A DNA stretch of 64,000 nt from JAHFUI01 sp039931615 (GCA_039931615.1 JBDTRR010000006.1:62001-126000); one strand, 5' to 3'. Shown: positions 16,191-25,726, numbered from the stretch's first letter. The notes: generated by a model not told the origin, from the letters alone. Translations and numbers: made by a program.

Positions 16191-17894
16191 CTATCTGGCA
16201 CCCGGCGCGGCTGTCGCATCCGGCGACGCGGGCTGATCGTCGGTGGGCAGACCGCGCTCGCGCATCAGATCGCGCAGATACGCCGCCGTCTCCGGCCAGC
16301 TGCGCTCGACGTTCGCCGTGAAGATATGGTCGGCCAGCATCAACGGAGTCCAGCCCAGCGTGGTCTTCGCGTCGAGCCTGGCGCCGTGGTCGACCAGGTA
16401 CTTGGCGACCGTGTTCACGCCCCGCACCGCGGCGCCGTGCAGCGCCGTGGCGCCGTCCCACCGCATGTCGCCATACGAGGGAGCGTCCGCCGGAAGTTCG
16501 GCCGGGAACAGATAGCGGGAGCGAAGCTCCGCGGGATCGCCGTTCACCGTGATCCGGCCGTAGCGGGTAGTGGCGTTGACGTCGGCGCCGTGCTCGACGC
16601 AGATTCGCACGGCTTCGAGGGTGTCGGCCTCGGGAGTGCCGTTCTGCGGAGCAGGACTCTCCGCGTCCCAGAACCCCAGGCCCGCGGCGGCCATCAGCGG
16701 CGTGACGTTCTGGACCGCCGGGATGTTCGGATCGGCGCCATAATCGAGCAGCAAACGCATCAGCAGGACGTCGCTATGCTGCGCCGCCACCCAGAACGGC
16801 GTCGCGCCAACGAAGCTCAGCCAGTGCCGTCCCATCCGGATCGTCGGCGGCAGCCTGACCTGACCGCCGACGTGATCGAAGGTGATCTCCTTCCACGCGA
16901 TGCGCACGTCGGGCCGCGCCCCACGGTCGAGCAAGGCGCGGGCGAGCTCGTCGCTCTCCGGGTTGCCGAAGGGCACCAGGACGGCACCGCTGTCGAGTGG
17001 AAGGCCAGGCTTGCGCAGCCACGCCAGGGCGTGAAGTGCCGACCCGCGCGGGTCGGGGGCATTGGGATCGGCACCGTGGTTCACGAGCCAGGTGGCGAGC
17101 TTGAAGTGGCCGTTCAGCATCGCCAGCACCAGCGCGGAGGTCCGAACCGCGCCGGTGTCGTCCGGGCCGAAGGCCGGCGCGCGCCTGGCGGCGAACCCGA
17201 TTGTGATCGATTCGTTGGGGTCCCCGGCCGGCGCGCTGTCGTTGAGATCGGCCCCTGCCGTGGCCAATATCTCGACCGATTCGAGGCTTCCGGCACGGAC
17301 CGCGAGCAGCAGCGGACTGTAGCCGCCCTTCGAGCGCTCGTGCAGCCCGGCGCCGGCCTGCAGCAGGAAGGCAACCGCCTTCGGTTGGCCCGCATCCGCC
17401 GCCCACATCAGCGCCGTCGTGCCCCGGCGGTGCTCCTGGGCGCCCAGGGGGGCGCCGTGCGCCAGCAGTATCCGCAGTGACTCGACGCTCGACGTCCGCG
17501 ACGCCGTCATCAGCGCGGTCTCGCCGTCGGTTGAGGTCGCCGCTGCGTCCGCACCGCCGGTCAGGAGGCGCGCGATCATGAGATGGCTGCCGTTGGCAGC
17601 GGCGACGCTGAGCGGTACGACGCCGTAGCGATTGGTCCGGTTCGGATCGGCACCGGCGCGCAACAGGATGTCGGCCGCCGTCACGTCGTCGCGCCGTGCC
17701 GCCAGATGCAGCGCCGTGGTGCCGTCCGGCTCGCCTCCGTTCACGTCGGCGCCGCCCTTCAGGAGAGAGCGGAGGGCCGCGAGATCGGCGCGCTCGACCG
17801 CGGCAACGAGCGGCACGCGCGTCGGCGCCGCGCCTGTACTTGCCGACCCCAGGACGACAAGAAACGGGATGACAGCTATCTGCATCCGGAACAT
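16191..17894 (-). CDS. Exported ankyrin-repeat protein (second)
   Basis: 567 residues: signal peptide (MQIAVIPFLVVLGSASTG) followed by about twelve ankyrin repeats to residue 540 (TTALHLAARRDD, LLRAGADPNRTNRYGV, LLLDYGADPN, ALHGAAVRGVNTVAKYLVDH, TPLMLADHIF). Close similarity to the protein at 1,659 in the first repeats indicates paralogy. A long open frame continues upstream, but that part overlaps the PQQ gene in another frame. The ATG at 17,894, preceded by AAGGG and starting a signal peptide, is the real start. It is 47 bases downstream of the PQQ dehydrogenase gene and is the third gene of the cytochrome-PQQ-ankyrin operon. A role as a scaffold or protector of the periplasmic dehydrogenase is inference. 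Confidence 0.9.
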   Translation of the reverse strand: MFRMQIAVIPFLVVLGSASTGAAPTRVPLVAAVERADLAALRSLLKGGADVNGGEPDGTTALHLAARRDDVTAADILLRAGADPNRTNRYGVVPLSVAAANGSHLMIARLLTGGADAAATSTDGETALMTASRTSSVESLRILLAHGAPLGAQEHRRGTTALMWAADAGQPKAVAFLLQAGAGLHERSKGGYSPLLLAVRAGSLESVEILATAGADLNDSAPAGDPNESITIGFAARRAPAFGPDDTGAVRTSALVLAMLNGHFKLATWLVNHGADPNAPDPRGSALHALAWLRKPGLPLDSGAVLVPFGNPESDELARALLDRGARPDVRIAWKEITFDHVGGQVRLPPTIRMGRHWLSFVGATPFWVAAQHSDVLLMRLLLDYGADPNIPAVQNVTPLMAAAGLGFWDAESPAPQNGTPEADTLEAVRICVEHGADVNATTRYGRITVNGDPAELRSRYLFPAELPADAPSYGDMRWDGATALHGAAVRGVNTVAKYLVDHGARLDAKTTLGWTPLMLADHIFTANVERSWPETAAYLRDLMRERGLPTDDQPASPDATAAPGAR

Positions 17895-17941
17895 CTCACG
17901 AACCCTTTCAGGCCATTGCGTACGTGAATTTTTCACACGCG

Positions 17942-19570
17942 CTATTGCCTCAACGCAAATGCGTAGAGCGAGCTGCCGGCGTTGACGGCCACGTATTGAC
18001 GCCCGGCCACCGCATAGGTCATCGGTCCTGACTGAATCTGGCCGCCGGCGGCGAATCGCCACAGCAACGCACCGGTGCGGGCGTCGAGCGCGTAAACGTC
18101 GCCTTCCCGACCGCCGCTGAACAGAAGATCGGACGCGGTGGTCAGGATCCCGGCATCGGTGAAGTCGACCATCTTGTATTCCCATTTGCGCTGGCCGGTC
18201 AGCGGATCGATGGCGAGGATCGCACCGTAGCCCTCGTCTTCGGTCCTCAGGTTGTTGGTCGCTGTCCGCAGCCCCTGCGCGTCGGTCGCCCGACCTTCTC
18301 CGCCGCCGAAATACTGCCCCTCGACATAGGTCTGGGGGCGCTTGATGAACAGGGAGCCGTAATTCACCCAGGCCGGGACGTAGAACAGGCCGGTCCTCGG
18401 ACTGAACGACGGGTTGTACCAGTTGGTGGCGCCCTGATTGCCGGGATAGACCAGCGTGCCCTCGGCGGTGGGCTCCTGGCCACGGACGCGATTCGGTCGG
18501 CCTTTTTCGTCGAACCCTTCGGCCCAGGTGACGCGAACGAAGGGCCGGCCCGACAGGAACTGCCCCGTGACGCGATCGAGCACGTAGAAGATGCCGTTGC
18601 GGTTGGCCCACAGCATCACCTTGCGAAGGCGCCCCTCCCAGGGAATGTCAGCCAGCACGGCGATCTGCGTGGCGTCCTGATCGAACTCGTCGTGGGGGGC
18701 GAACTGGTAATGCCACTTCAGCCGGCCGCTGTCCGCGTCCAGCGCGATGACCGAGGCCGTGTAGAGATTGTCGCCGGGGCGCGAATCGCCGTTGCGATCG
18801 GGACCGGCATTGCCGACACCCCAGTAGGTCAGGTTGGACTCGGCATCGTACGAGCCGGTCACCCAGATCGAGCCGCCGCCGGTCTTCCAGGAGTCGCCGC
18901 CCCAGGTGTCGCGACCCGGCTCGCCCGGCCCGGCAACCGTATTGAACCTCCAGGCTTCCTTGCCGGTCCTGGCATCGTATGCCGCGAGGAAGCCGCGGAT
19001 GCCGTATTCGCCGCCAGCGGGCCCGACAATCACCTTGTCCTTGACGACCAGCGGCGCCAGCGTCAGGCTGTAGCCCGCTTCGGGCCGGGCGAGCGCCACA
19101 TCCCAGATCAACCGGCCGCTTCTGGCGTTCACCGCCACGAGATGGCCATCGATCGTGCCCATGAAGAGCGAGTCTCCGAGGATGGCGAGGCCCCGGTTCA
19201 CGCGCCCGCAGCACAGTCGGGCGAGTTGGGACGGCCGATACGAATAGACCCAGTAGATTCGTCCGCTCTGCGCGTCGAGGGCAACGATGTCGTTGGGCGG
19301 CTGAACGGTGTACAGGACACCGTCGACGACCAGCGGGGTCGCCTCGAACTTCTCCAGCGATCGCGCCTGGAACACCCATTTCGGTTCGAGGTTCCGGACG
19401 TTGTCGGCGGTGATCTGCCGCAGTTCGCTGTAGCGGTGTCCGCTGAACGCGCCCGAGTAGGTCAGCCAGTTCTGCGGCTCACCTGCCGCGCGCAGCAGGC
19501 GGTCGAATGACACCTGCGCCTGAAGCGACGCGCCCATCAGCAGCAGCAGCAACAGTGCGCGTCTCATCAT
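17942..19570 (-). CDS. Soluble periplasmic PQQ-dependent dehydrogenase
   Basis: 542 residues: signal peptide (LLLLLLMGASLQAQ) and an eight-bladed quinoprotein propeller (WLTYSGAFSGHRYSELRQI, DIVALDAQSGRIYWVYSY, DARTGALLWRF). Hallmarks of type I alcohol dehydrogenases are visible: the vicinal Cys120-Cys121 that stacks on PQQ, a Glu in EATPLVVDG, an Asn in GVGNAGP (metal ligand), and the catalytic Asp region APHDEFDQDAT. It should oxidise a periplasmic alcohol or aldehyde and pass electrons to a cytochrome c. The ATG overlaps the stop of the diheme cytochrome gene (ATGA), strong evidence that the cytochrome is its electron acceptor. The usual C-terminal haem domain is absent, consistent with a separate cytochrome. 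The substrate is unknown. Confidence 0.92.
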   Translation of the reverse strand: MMRRALLLLLLMGASLQAQVSFDRLLRAAGEPQNWLTYSGAFSGHRYSELRQITADNVRNLEPKWVFQARSLEKFEATPLVVDGVLYTVQPPNDIVALDAQSGRIYWVYSYRPSQLARLCCGRVNRGLAILGDSLFMGTIDGHLVAVNARSGRLIWDVALARPEAGYSLTLAPLVVKDKVIVGPAGGEYGIRGFLAAYDARTGKEAWRFNTVAGPGEPGRDTWGGDSWKTGGGSIWVTGSYDAESNLTYWGVGNAGPDRNGDSRPGDNLYTASVIALDADSGRLKWHYQFAPHDEFDQDATQIAVLADIPWEGRLRKVMLWANRNGIFYVLDRVTGQFLSGRPFVRVTWAEGFDEKGRPNRVRGQEPTAEGTLVYPGNQGATNWYNPSFSPRTGLFYVPAWVNYGSLFIKRPQTYVEGQYFGGGEGRATDAQGLRTATNNLRTEDEGYGAILAIDPLTGQRKWEYKMVDFTDAGILTTASDLLFSGGREGDVYALDARTGALLWRFAAGGQIQSGPMTYAVAGRQYVAVNAGSSLYAFALRQ

Positions 19571-20352
19571 GGCGTCACCGGCCCGGCCCCCTTCAGTGAA
19601 ACCAGGTAGCCGACCACATCGGCGATCTCCTGTGGGGTCAACTTGTCGCGAAAGGACGTCTTGCTCGACGTCTTGAAGATCGACACGTCGCGAAGATCAG
19701 ACTTCGAGAACGCCCGCAACTGCTCGTTCGCGTCCAGCAGGAGGACGGTGAACGTATCGTGATGCAGCAGCCGGCCGGTCACCGCCGCGCCATCGCGCGT
19801 CACCACCTTGACCGTCCGGTTCTGCGGCAGCACCTCTCTTCCGGGATCGACAAGGGCCCGCTCCAGTTCGGACGCCCGCCTCAGTCGACCGATGTCGCTG
19901 AGATCCGGACCGAGTTGAGATCCGGTTCCCCGCACCTGGTGACACGACAGGCACTGGCCCTTGCCTTCAACCAGCGCCCGGCCGCGCGCGGCATCACCGG
20001 TGGCGGTGGCCGCTTGACCCGAGGCTGCCAGCCAGCGCAGGTAGGCGACGATTCGAGCCGCCTGCGTGGCCGAATAGTTGCCCGGGGGCATGGCGGTCCC
20101 AGGAATGCCGCGCCGGATGATCTCGGAGATCTCGTCGTCGGACGCGGCCCGGCGAAACCGGCCATGGGCCAGGTCGACGCCCGGCACGCTGGTGCCATCC
20201 GGTCCGTGGCAATTCGTGCACGCTCCCAGGTAGAGGCGCTGACCGTCCTGCGCGTCGACGGACGCCGGAAGCTCCTGGGCGCCCAGCGACAGACGCGCCA
20301 GCGCCGTGATGGCCATCAGGACGGCGACGGCAAGGCAAGGGCGCCTGGACAC
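19567..20352 (-). CDS. Diheme c-type cytochrome, probable electron acceptor of the PQQ dehydrogenase
   Basis: 261 residues, signal peptide at the N-terminus. Two haem c sites: CTNCH at residues 45-49 and CLSCH at 134-138. A distal Met ligand candidate for haem 1 is Met88 in GTAMPP. Between about 170 and 225 lies the segment GREVLPQNRTVKVVTRDGAAVTGRLL..., seen in haem-binding proteins of the Planctomycetota/Acidobacteriota type. The GTG start (20,352) has no convincing ribosome site. The promoter candidate at 20,361-20,389 would start the transcript within a few bases of it, so the message may be leaderless; an ATG at 20,316 is the alternative. It is the first gene of the operon with the PQQ dehydrogenase (4-base overlap) and the ankyrin protein. 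Confidence 0.9.
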   Translation of the reverse strand: MSRRPCLAVAVLMAITALARLSLGAQELPASVDAQDGQRLYLGACTNCHGPDGTSVPGVDLAHGRFRRAASDDEISEIIRRGIPGTAMPPGNYSATQAARIVAYLRWLAASGQAATATGDAARGRALVEGKGQCLSCHQVRGTGSQLGPDLSDIGRLRRASELERALVDPGREVLPQNRTVKVVTRDGAAVTGRLLHHDTFTVLLLDANEQLRAFSKSDLRDVSIFKTSSKTSFRDKLTPQEIADVVGYLVSLKGAGPVTP

Positions 20353-20360
20353 AGCCTGAA

Positions 20361-20389
20361 ATCGTGGCCGACCGATCCGAGAGTGTCAA
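20361..20389 (-). promoter_or_regulatory. Candidate promoter of the cytochrome/PQQ/ankyrin operon
   Basis: On the minus strand a perfect -35 TTGACA (20,389 to 20,384) is followed after exactly 17 bp by CACGAT (20,366 to 20,361), a weak -10. The -35 shares its first base with the inverted repeat at 20,389-20,405, so a bound activator would touch RNA polymerase directly. Transcription would start near 20,354, only about two bases before the GTG start. Confidence 0.6.
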
Positions 20390-20405
20390 TTACCGATAAT
20401 GGTAA
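20389..20405. promoter_or_regulatory. 17-bp inverted repeat ATTACC-N5-TGGTRA, site 2
   Basis: The sequence is ATTACCGATAATGGTAA. It lies 37 bp upstream of the diheme cytochrome start and 36 bp downstream of the end of the LuxR-type regulator gene, which is transcribed in the same direction. Flanking bases (TCA before, GC after) also match site 3. The arms TTACC/GGTAA suit a dimeric helix-turn-helix regulator. Confidence 0.65.
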
Positions 20406-20440
20406 GCGGATTCCAGGTGGCTTCGGGGGACCGGGCGACG

Positions 20441-21088
20441 CTACACCGGATCGCTGCTGCGTTCCCGACGGATGAATCCTCGTCTGATCGCCTCGGAGAC
20501 CACGGCGCCACGCCCGTGGACGGCGAACTTCGAGTAGATGTTCTTGATGTGGGCGTTGGCGGTATCGCTCGTCACGCCCAGCGTCGCCGCGATTTCCTTC
20601 GTGCGCCTCCCTTCCGCCAGCAGTTCCAGCACCTGCACCTCGCGCGACGTCAATTCCGGCTGACCGGCGCGCCGCGTGATGGCCGCGAGGATCTCGGGCG
20701 GGAACACCCGCCGTCCGGCATGCACGTCGTGAATCACCTGGACGAGCGTTTCGGGCACCGTGTCTTTCAGCAGGTAGGCAACCGCTCCGGCCTGGACGGC
20801 ACGATGAATGTCCTCGTCGCCCTGATACATGGTCAACGCGATGACCCTGGCGTTGGGATATTCGCGGCGAATCACGGTGATCGCCTCGACGCCGTCCATG
20901 CGCGGCAGTTCGAGGTCCATCAGCGTGACATCGGGCTTGTGGCGCCTGAACTGCTCGACCGCCTCTTCCCCGTGGCCGGCTTCGGCGACGACGGTCATCC
21001 CTGGTTCGAGATCGAGAAGACGGGCGATGCCCTTCCGCAGGAGGCGGTGATCGTCGACGATCATCAAACGAAGCGGCGCGGCAGCCAT
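20441..21088 (-). CDS. NarL/FixJ-family response regulator
   Basis: 215 residues. Receiver domain about 6-120 with the acidic pair DD12-13, phospho-acceptor Asp58 (LMDLELPRMDG), a Thr switch in ALTMYQ and Lys in YLLKD. LuxR-type helix-turn-helix about 145-205 (ELTSREVQVLELLAEGRRTKEIAATLGV split by the usual turn). It starts 4 bases after the end of the histidine kinase gene and is surely its partner. It sits directly upstream of the cytochrome/PQQ/ankyrin operon, whose promoter carries an inverted repeat suited to a LuxR-type dimer. The inference is that this protein reads the ATTACC-N5-TGGTRA sites. GGTGA about 7 bases before ATG 21,088 is a weak ribosome site. Confidence 0.94.
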   Translation of the reverse strand: MAAAPLRLMIVDDHRLLRKGIARLLDLEPGMTVVAEAGHGEEAVEQFRRHKPDVTLMDLELPRMDGVEAITVIRREYPNARVIALTMYQGDEDIHRAVQAGAVAYLLKDTVPETLVQVIHDVHAGRRVFPPEILAAITRRAGQPELTSREVQVLELLAEGRRTKEIAATLGVTSDTANAHIKNIYSKFAVHGRGAVVSEAIRRGFIRRERSSDPV

Positions 21089-21092
21089 GCTG

Positions 21093-24000
21093 TCACCTGT
21101 CAGCAGCGGGGACCGTCACCTCGACGACCGTGCCGGATCCCGGCGTGCTGGCGATCACCAGGCGGCCCCGGACGCGCCCGGCTCGTTCCTGCATGCCGAG
21201 CAGACCCAGGTGCTCCTCGTCGGCGGCGGTCCCGGCGTCGAAATCGACAATGAATCCGCGGCCGTCGTCGGCGACGCGGAGGGCGACCTCGGCGTCGCGG
21301 AACTCGACCACGATCTGGATCTCGGTGGCGCCGCCGTGCGCAATCGCGTTGTTGATCGCCTCCTGGCAGATGCGCAGGAGCTGCAACTCGACGTCCGCCG
21401 AACAGCGCCGCGCCGTGCCTTCGACCGTCAGCCTCACGCTCGTGGCGCGGGCGACCGTCGTGTGATCGGCGATGTCGCGGAGCGTGTCAATCAGCCCCGG
21501 CGCTCTCGAGAGTTGCGTCCGCCGCAACGCCACGACCAGGTCCCGGGCCTCCTTGAGCGAGTGCGCGCTCTGCCGCTTCAGGCGGTGCAGCGTGCTGACG
21601 ACCACGGTCTGCCGCGGGTCGAGCTGGCGCAGTGCCGCCTCGAGCTCGACGCCGATGGCGGCCAGGCTCTGGAGGAGGGTGTCGTGGATCTCGCGGCTGA
21701 CCAGGGCCCGCTCGTTGAAGACCAGCACGTAGCGCTGCCGGATCGCCCGGACCCTCAGCCACCACGCGGTCGCCACCAGCCCGATGGTGCCGGCGGCGCA
21801 GAGCGCGACAAACCAGCCCGACAGATAAAAGGGCCGCGCGACCGAGAAGGCCCAGGATTCCCCGTCCGTCCAGATGCCGTCCGAGGTCGCGCTCACCTTG
21901 AACCGGTAGTCCCCTGACGGCAGACGGCCATAGGCGACCTGACGTGCCGAGCCCGCGTTCACCCACTCCGCGTCATAACCCTCGAGCCGATAGCGAAAGC
22001 GGAGTTTCGAGGCGGCGTTCAGGCTGCTCGCGGTCCACCCGATCGCCAGATTCCTGACGCCCGCGGGCCAACGCAGGCCCGGCACCGCGGCGATGGGTTT
22101 GCCGTCAGCCGAGACCGTGTCGACGCGCGGCGCGACGGGGCGCTGGCCTGGTGGCAGGTGGCGCGGATCAATCATCACGATCGTCGTCCCGGAGACGAAC
22201 CACAGACTTCCGTCCGCCGCGCGCGCCGCCAGCGAGCGGCCCTGCTGCCTGGCAATTTCACCATGCAGTCCGTCGGACCCGTCGTAGAGCGTGTACTGCA
22301 CCTCGTGGGACGGGTCGGCCGCGACCCGGTCCATCTCGCTCGGGCGGAATCGGAGGATCGCGGCTCCCGCGCCGGCGCCCAGCCACAGATATCCCTCGTC
22401 GTCCTGCACGAGCGCGGCGGTCAGCTCGGCAAACGGACCATTTCGTTCGGTGATGGTCGTGAACCGGCCGTCCTGGAAACGGCTGATGCCGGAGGACGTC
22501 ACGACCCAGATATTGTCGGCCCGATCTTCGAGAATCTTGAGAACCGGGCCGGCGGCGAGTCCGTTACCCTCGCCGAAGTGGCGGAGAGCGCCGCCGTCGT
22601 AGAGCGCCACTCCCCCGGCGGTGAATCCGACCCACGGCCGGCCGCGGCTATCCAGGTGGATGGAACTGCACGAGTCGGCCAGGCGCGGCAGGTCGGAGAA
22701 ACGGCGGAGGGCTCCGGCTTGCCAGACCATCACGCCCTGCTGCGACGAACACAACCAGTGGGCGCCGGAAGGATGACTCGCGACACTCATGATTTCCTGC
22801 CAGCGGACATCCGACGGGACGTTGCTGCGAGCAAGGCCCCCCTGCTCGAACCGTCCGAATCCGTGCACCGCGGCGATCCAGAGCTGACCCGACGCGTCCA
22901 CCTCGAGGGCGCGCGTCTGCGCGACCGCGTAGACATCCCGCCGCGCCCCGACAAATCGGTTCAGGCTGTGCCCGGTCGCCACCCAGACGGAACCGTCCGG
23001 CGTGGCGCGAATCGCCCGCACACCATCGTTGGTGAGCCCTTCGAGCGGAAGGTGATTGTGGATGTAGTTCCTGGCAACGCGCAGCAGGCCGCCGGCCCGC
23101 AAGCCGACCCAGATGTTCTCGTGACGGTCGGCGAAGACGGCCCGGGGAGAGCCGGCAATCTTGTGTTCGTAGGGAAAGCGCTCGATGATCGCCTTGCCGG
23201 ACCCGTCCTCGACGAGGCGCATCAGCCCGCCGCCGAGAGCCGCCACCCATGTGGTGCCGTCGCCGTCCGACGCCATTCGCCAGCCACCCTCGGGGACCAG
23301 GGCGCCGGCGCCATGAATCGGTCCCTCGCCGGTGGCGAGCAGCTTGATCGTCTCCGTCGTGTCGGTGATCCACATCCTGCCGTCGCGGCCGTGCGCGAAG
23401 TCCTGCACGAACGTCGCTTCGGCGCGGCGCAGCTCGAATCGGTGCCCCGTTCTGGCGTACACACCCTTGGAGGTGCCCAGCCACAACTGGCCATCGCGAT
23501 CCTCGTAGATGCTGTAGACGACCGCATCTTCCAGATCGGCGGCGCCGGCCACCCGCTCCCATCGGCCCTGGCGAAACGCCGACAGCCCGCCGCGGCCGCC
23601 GGCCCAGATCGTTCCACCGCGATCCTCCCGGATCGCGACGATCCCGCCGGGCGGCAGGCCGGCATCCGAACCGAAGCGCGTGATCGCGTCCGCGGTGATG
23701 CGGGCGATGCCGCCGGCCCCACTGTGGCCGATCCAGATCGAGCCGTCACGCGCGCCGAGCAGGGCCGAGACGGCCTGGCCGGCGGCCGCGGTCCCCTGCA
23801 ACCCGGTCTCGCGCCGCGTGAACACGGCCCCGTCGAAACGGACCAGCCCGGTGCTGGTGCCGAGCCAGAGATACCCGTCGCGATCTTCGGTGATGGCGAA
23901 AACGTCGCCAAGCGACAGTCCGGCCTGGCCGGTCCACGCGGTGAGGGCATAGCTCGCTCCCTTCCCGGCGCCGTTCTCGCTCGCGGCATTGGGAGCGGCG

Positions 24001-24125
24001 GCCGCCTGCCGCCACACCAACATCGCGAGGACGATGCCGATGCAGAGCAGGGGCTGACGGACACGTCGGCGGGCGCGCCTCGAGGGGCCAGTCAGGAGCG
24101 TCGTCTCGGTGCGGTGCGGATGCAT
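21093..24125 (-). CDS. Propeller-type sensor histidine kinase (Reg_prop/Y_Y_Y/HisKA_3)
   Basis: 1010 residues. An N-terminal signal-anchor is at about 25-45. Two seven-bladed periplasmic propellers follow, built of two-component-regulator-propeller repeats (about 60-680; recurring EDRDGYLWLGTSTGLVRFDG-like units). A Y_Y_Y immunoglobulin-like domain is at about 690-765 (FRYRLEGYDAEWVNAGSAR). One transmembrane helix (about 771-791) precedes a HisKA_3 dimerisation domain with phospho-His814 in SREIHDTLLQ, then an HATPase with the N-box around Asn924-926 and the DDGRG box near 953. The layout matches polysaccharide-sensing hybrid kinases of Bacteroidota, but here the regulator is a separate gene (20,441) rather than fused. 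Located between two quinoprotein loci, it probably senses their substrate. Confidence 0.95.
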   Translation of the reverse strand: MHPHRTETTLLTGPSRRARRRVRQPLLCIGIVLAMLVWRQAAAAPNAASENGAGKGASYALTAWTGQAGLSLGDVFAITEDRDGYLWLGTSTGLVRFDGAVFTRRETGLQGTAAAGQAVSALLGARDGSIWIGHSGAGGIARITADAITRFGSDAGLPPGGIVAIREDRGGTIWAGGRGGLSAFRQGRWERVAGAADLEDAVVYSIYEDRDGQLWLGTSKGVYARTGHRFELRRAEATFVQDFAHGRDGRMWITDTTETIKLLATGEGPIHGAGALVPEGGWRMASDGDGTTWVAALGGGLMRLVEDGSGKAIIERFPYEHKIAGSPRAVFADRHENIWVGLRAGGLLRVARNYIHNHLPLEGLTNDGVRAIRATPDGSVWVATGHSLNRFVGARRDVYAVAQTRALEVDASGQLWIAAVHGFGRFEQGGLARSNVPSDVRWQEIMSVASHPSGAHWLCSSQQGVMVWQAGALRRFSDLPRLADSCSSIHLDSRGRPWVGFTAGGVALYDGGALRHFGEGNGLAAGPVLKILEDRADNIWVVTSSGISRFQDGRFTTITERNGPFAELTAALVQDDEGYLWLGAGAGAAILRFRPSEMDRVAADPSHEVQYTLYDGSDGLHGEIARQQGRSLAARAADGSLWFVSGTTIVMIDPRHLPPGQRPVAPRVDTVSADGKPIAAVPGLRWPAGVRNLAIGWTASSLNAASKLRFRYRLEGYDAEWVNAGSARQVAYGRLPSGDYRFKVSATSDGIWTDGESWAFSVARPFYLSGWFVALCAAGTIGLVATAWWLRVRAIRQRYVLVFNERALVSREIHDTLLQSLAAIGVELEAALRQLDPRQTVVVSTLHRLKRQSAHSLKEARDLVVALRRTQLSRAPGLIDTLRDIADHTTVARATSVRLTVEGTARRCSADVELQLLRICQEAINNAIAHGGATEIQIVVEFRDAEVALRVADDGRGFIVDFDAGTAADEEHLGLLGMQERAGRVRGRLVIASTPGSGTVVEVTVPAADR

Positions 24126-24282
24126 GGGCGGCGGCGGGCGCCCTCTTCCAGTGGCGGCGGATGCTCACCGGCGGGAGGACGCCGGACAGCGGGTTGAGTG
24201 TATTCGCACCGAAGCCGCCGGCGCAACGCCAGCCCGCTCACCGCCTGTCTCGGGGCCAAGTCGCGACTCATTGCCGCGACCA

Positions 24283-25726
24283 TTACGGTGTCCGGCGAGA
24301 CGCCGGTGGTCGATGTGACGAGCACGAAACGCCAGACCACGCTGTCCAGCGAGCTGTTGACGACCGCCCCGACGGCCCGATCCTGGGCCGCCTTGACCGC
24401 TCAGATTCCTTCGATGACGACATCGGGCGGCAACAATCAGGACATCCAGGTCACGCCGCAGATGATCGTGTTCGGCGGGGCCGGTGGCCGCGGCGGCGAA
24501 GGGCGTCTCACCGTCGACGGCATCACGATCGGGTCGACCATCGGCGGCGGCGGTTCGACCGCCTACATCCTCGACATTTCCAACGCCGAAGAGGTCGTCA
24601 CGACCAACTCGGGCGGCCTGGGCGAGAGCGAGGTCAACGGGCCATCGCTGAATGTCGTCCCGCGAACCGGCGGCAACAGCTTCAAGGGTTCCGCGTATCT
24701 GTCCGGCGTGCCGCCCGGCTGGGTCGGCAGCAACTACACCCGATGCACTCAAGGCCGCGGGACTCCGCACGCCAGGGGCGCTCATCAAGCAATGGGACTT
24801 CGATACGGGGTTCGGCGGGCCGATCAAGCGGGGGTGGATGGGGTGTCAGACCGAGCGATTGGGGCCTGACAGCATCCGTCCAGCACGAGCTGCTCCCACG
24901 AATCTCGCTGGAAGCCGCCTACACGCGGCGATGGCTCCAGCATTTCGTGGTCACCGACAACCTCGTCGTGACCAACGCGGACTTCGGGCAGTTCAGTGTC
25001 GTCGCGCCGGTCGACCGCCGCCTGCCGGGCGGTGGCGGCTATCCCGTGGCCGGGCTGTACGACGTCAACCCGGCCTTCGGTGGCCAATCCAACACGCTGG
25101 CGACATTCGCCGACCTGTTGCCGACTGCCCCGCTGCAATACCAGCGCTACAACGGGTTCACGCTCGACGTCAGCGCCAGGCCGCGCAACGGGCTGCTGTT
25201 CCAGGGCGGGATCAACAGCGGGAAGACCGTGACGGACAACTGCGCCGTCAGGACGCTGGTGCCGGAGATCAGCCCGCTCAATCCCTACTGTCACAGCGAG
25301 CCGGGGTTCCTCACGCGCTGGACCGGCTTGATGTCCTACACAATCCCACGCGTCGACATCAGCATCAGCGGGACCATCAGGAGCGATCAGGGTGCGGCGT
25401 TGCAGGCCAACTGGTCGGCGCCGCTCTCGGCGATCGCGCCATCGCTCGGGCGTGTGCTCTCGGCAAACCAGCAGTTCGCCTCGATCAATCTCATCGCCCC
25501 CGGCGACGTGTGGGGAGACCGGGTGAACGAGCTCGACCTTCGCGTCGGCAAGGTGCTCAGGTTCGGACGGGTCCGAACGACTGTCGGCTTCGACGTGTAT
25601 AACGTCTTGAACTCCGCGGCGGTGCTGACGTACAACCAGGCGTTCGTTCCCGGCGGCGCGTGGCTGGCGCCGCTCTCGGTGCTGACGCCGAGGTTCGCGA
25701 AGATCGGCGTGCAGGTCGGCTTCTGA
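24283..25726 (+). pseudogene. TonB-dependent receptor remnant 1 (truncated, frameshifted, internal deletion)
   Basis: Translation from about 24,283 gives plug sequence (ITVSGETPVVDV, then VNGPSLNVVPRTGGNSFKGS) with no signal peptide or regulatory-like domain before it. Near 24,745 the frame shifts: the continuation ALKAAGLRTPGALIKQWDFD is in another frame. At about 24,838 the sequence jumps to C-terminal barrel strands in a third register (WGVRPSDWGLTASVQHELL), reaching a normal terminus (TPRFAKIGVQVGF). Several hundred barrel residues are therefore missing. Three independent lesions make it a dead gene, unless the assembly is wrong here. It is divergent from the histidine kinase gene; the ancestor was probably the receptor of the adjacent quinoprotein locus. 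Confidence 0.85.

Noticed and set aside
16191..18611. An 806-residue start for the second ankyrin protein
   Set aside because: The extra N-terminal part is the shadow of the PQQ dehydrogenase gene in another frame; ATG 17,894 has a ribosome site and signal peptide.
20389..20405. The dyad as a classic NarL 7-2-7 box (TACYNMT inverted)
   Set aside because: The arms are 6 bp with a different inner sequence, and the half-site spacing is shorter than in NarL boxes; only a general LuxR-type dyad can be claimed.
22158..24197. Plus-strand open frame opposite the propeller histidine kinase
   Set aside because: Composition of a shadow frame; the kinase is complete with all catalytic motifs.
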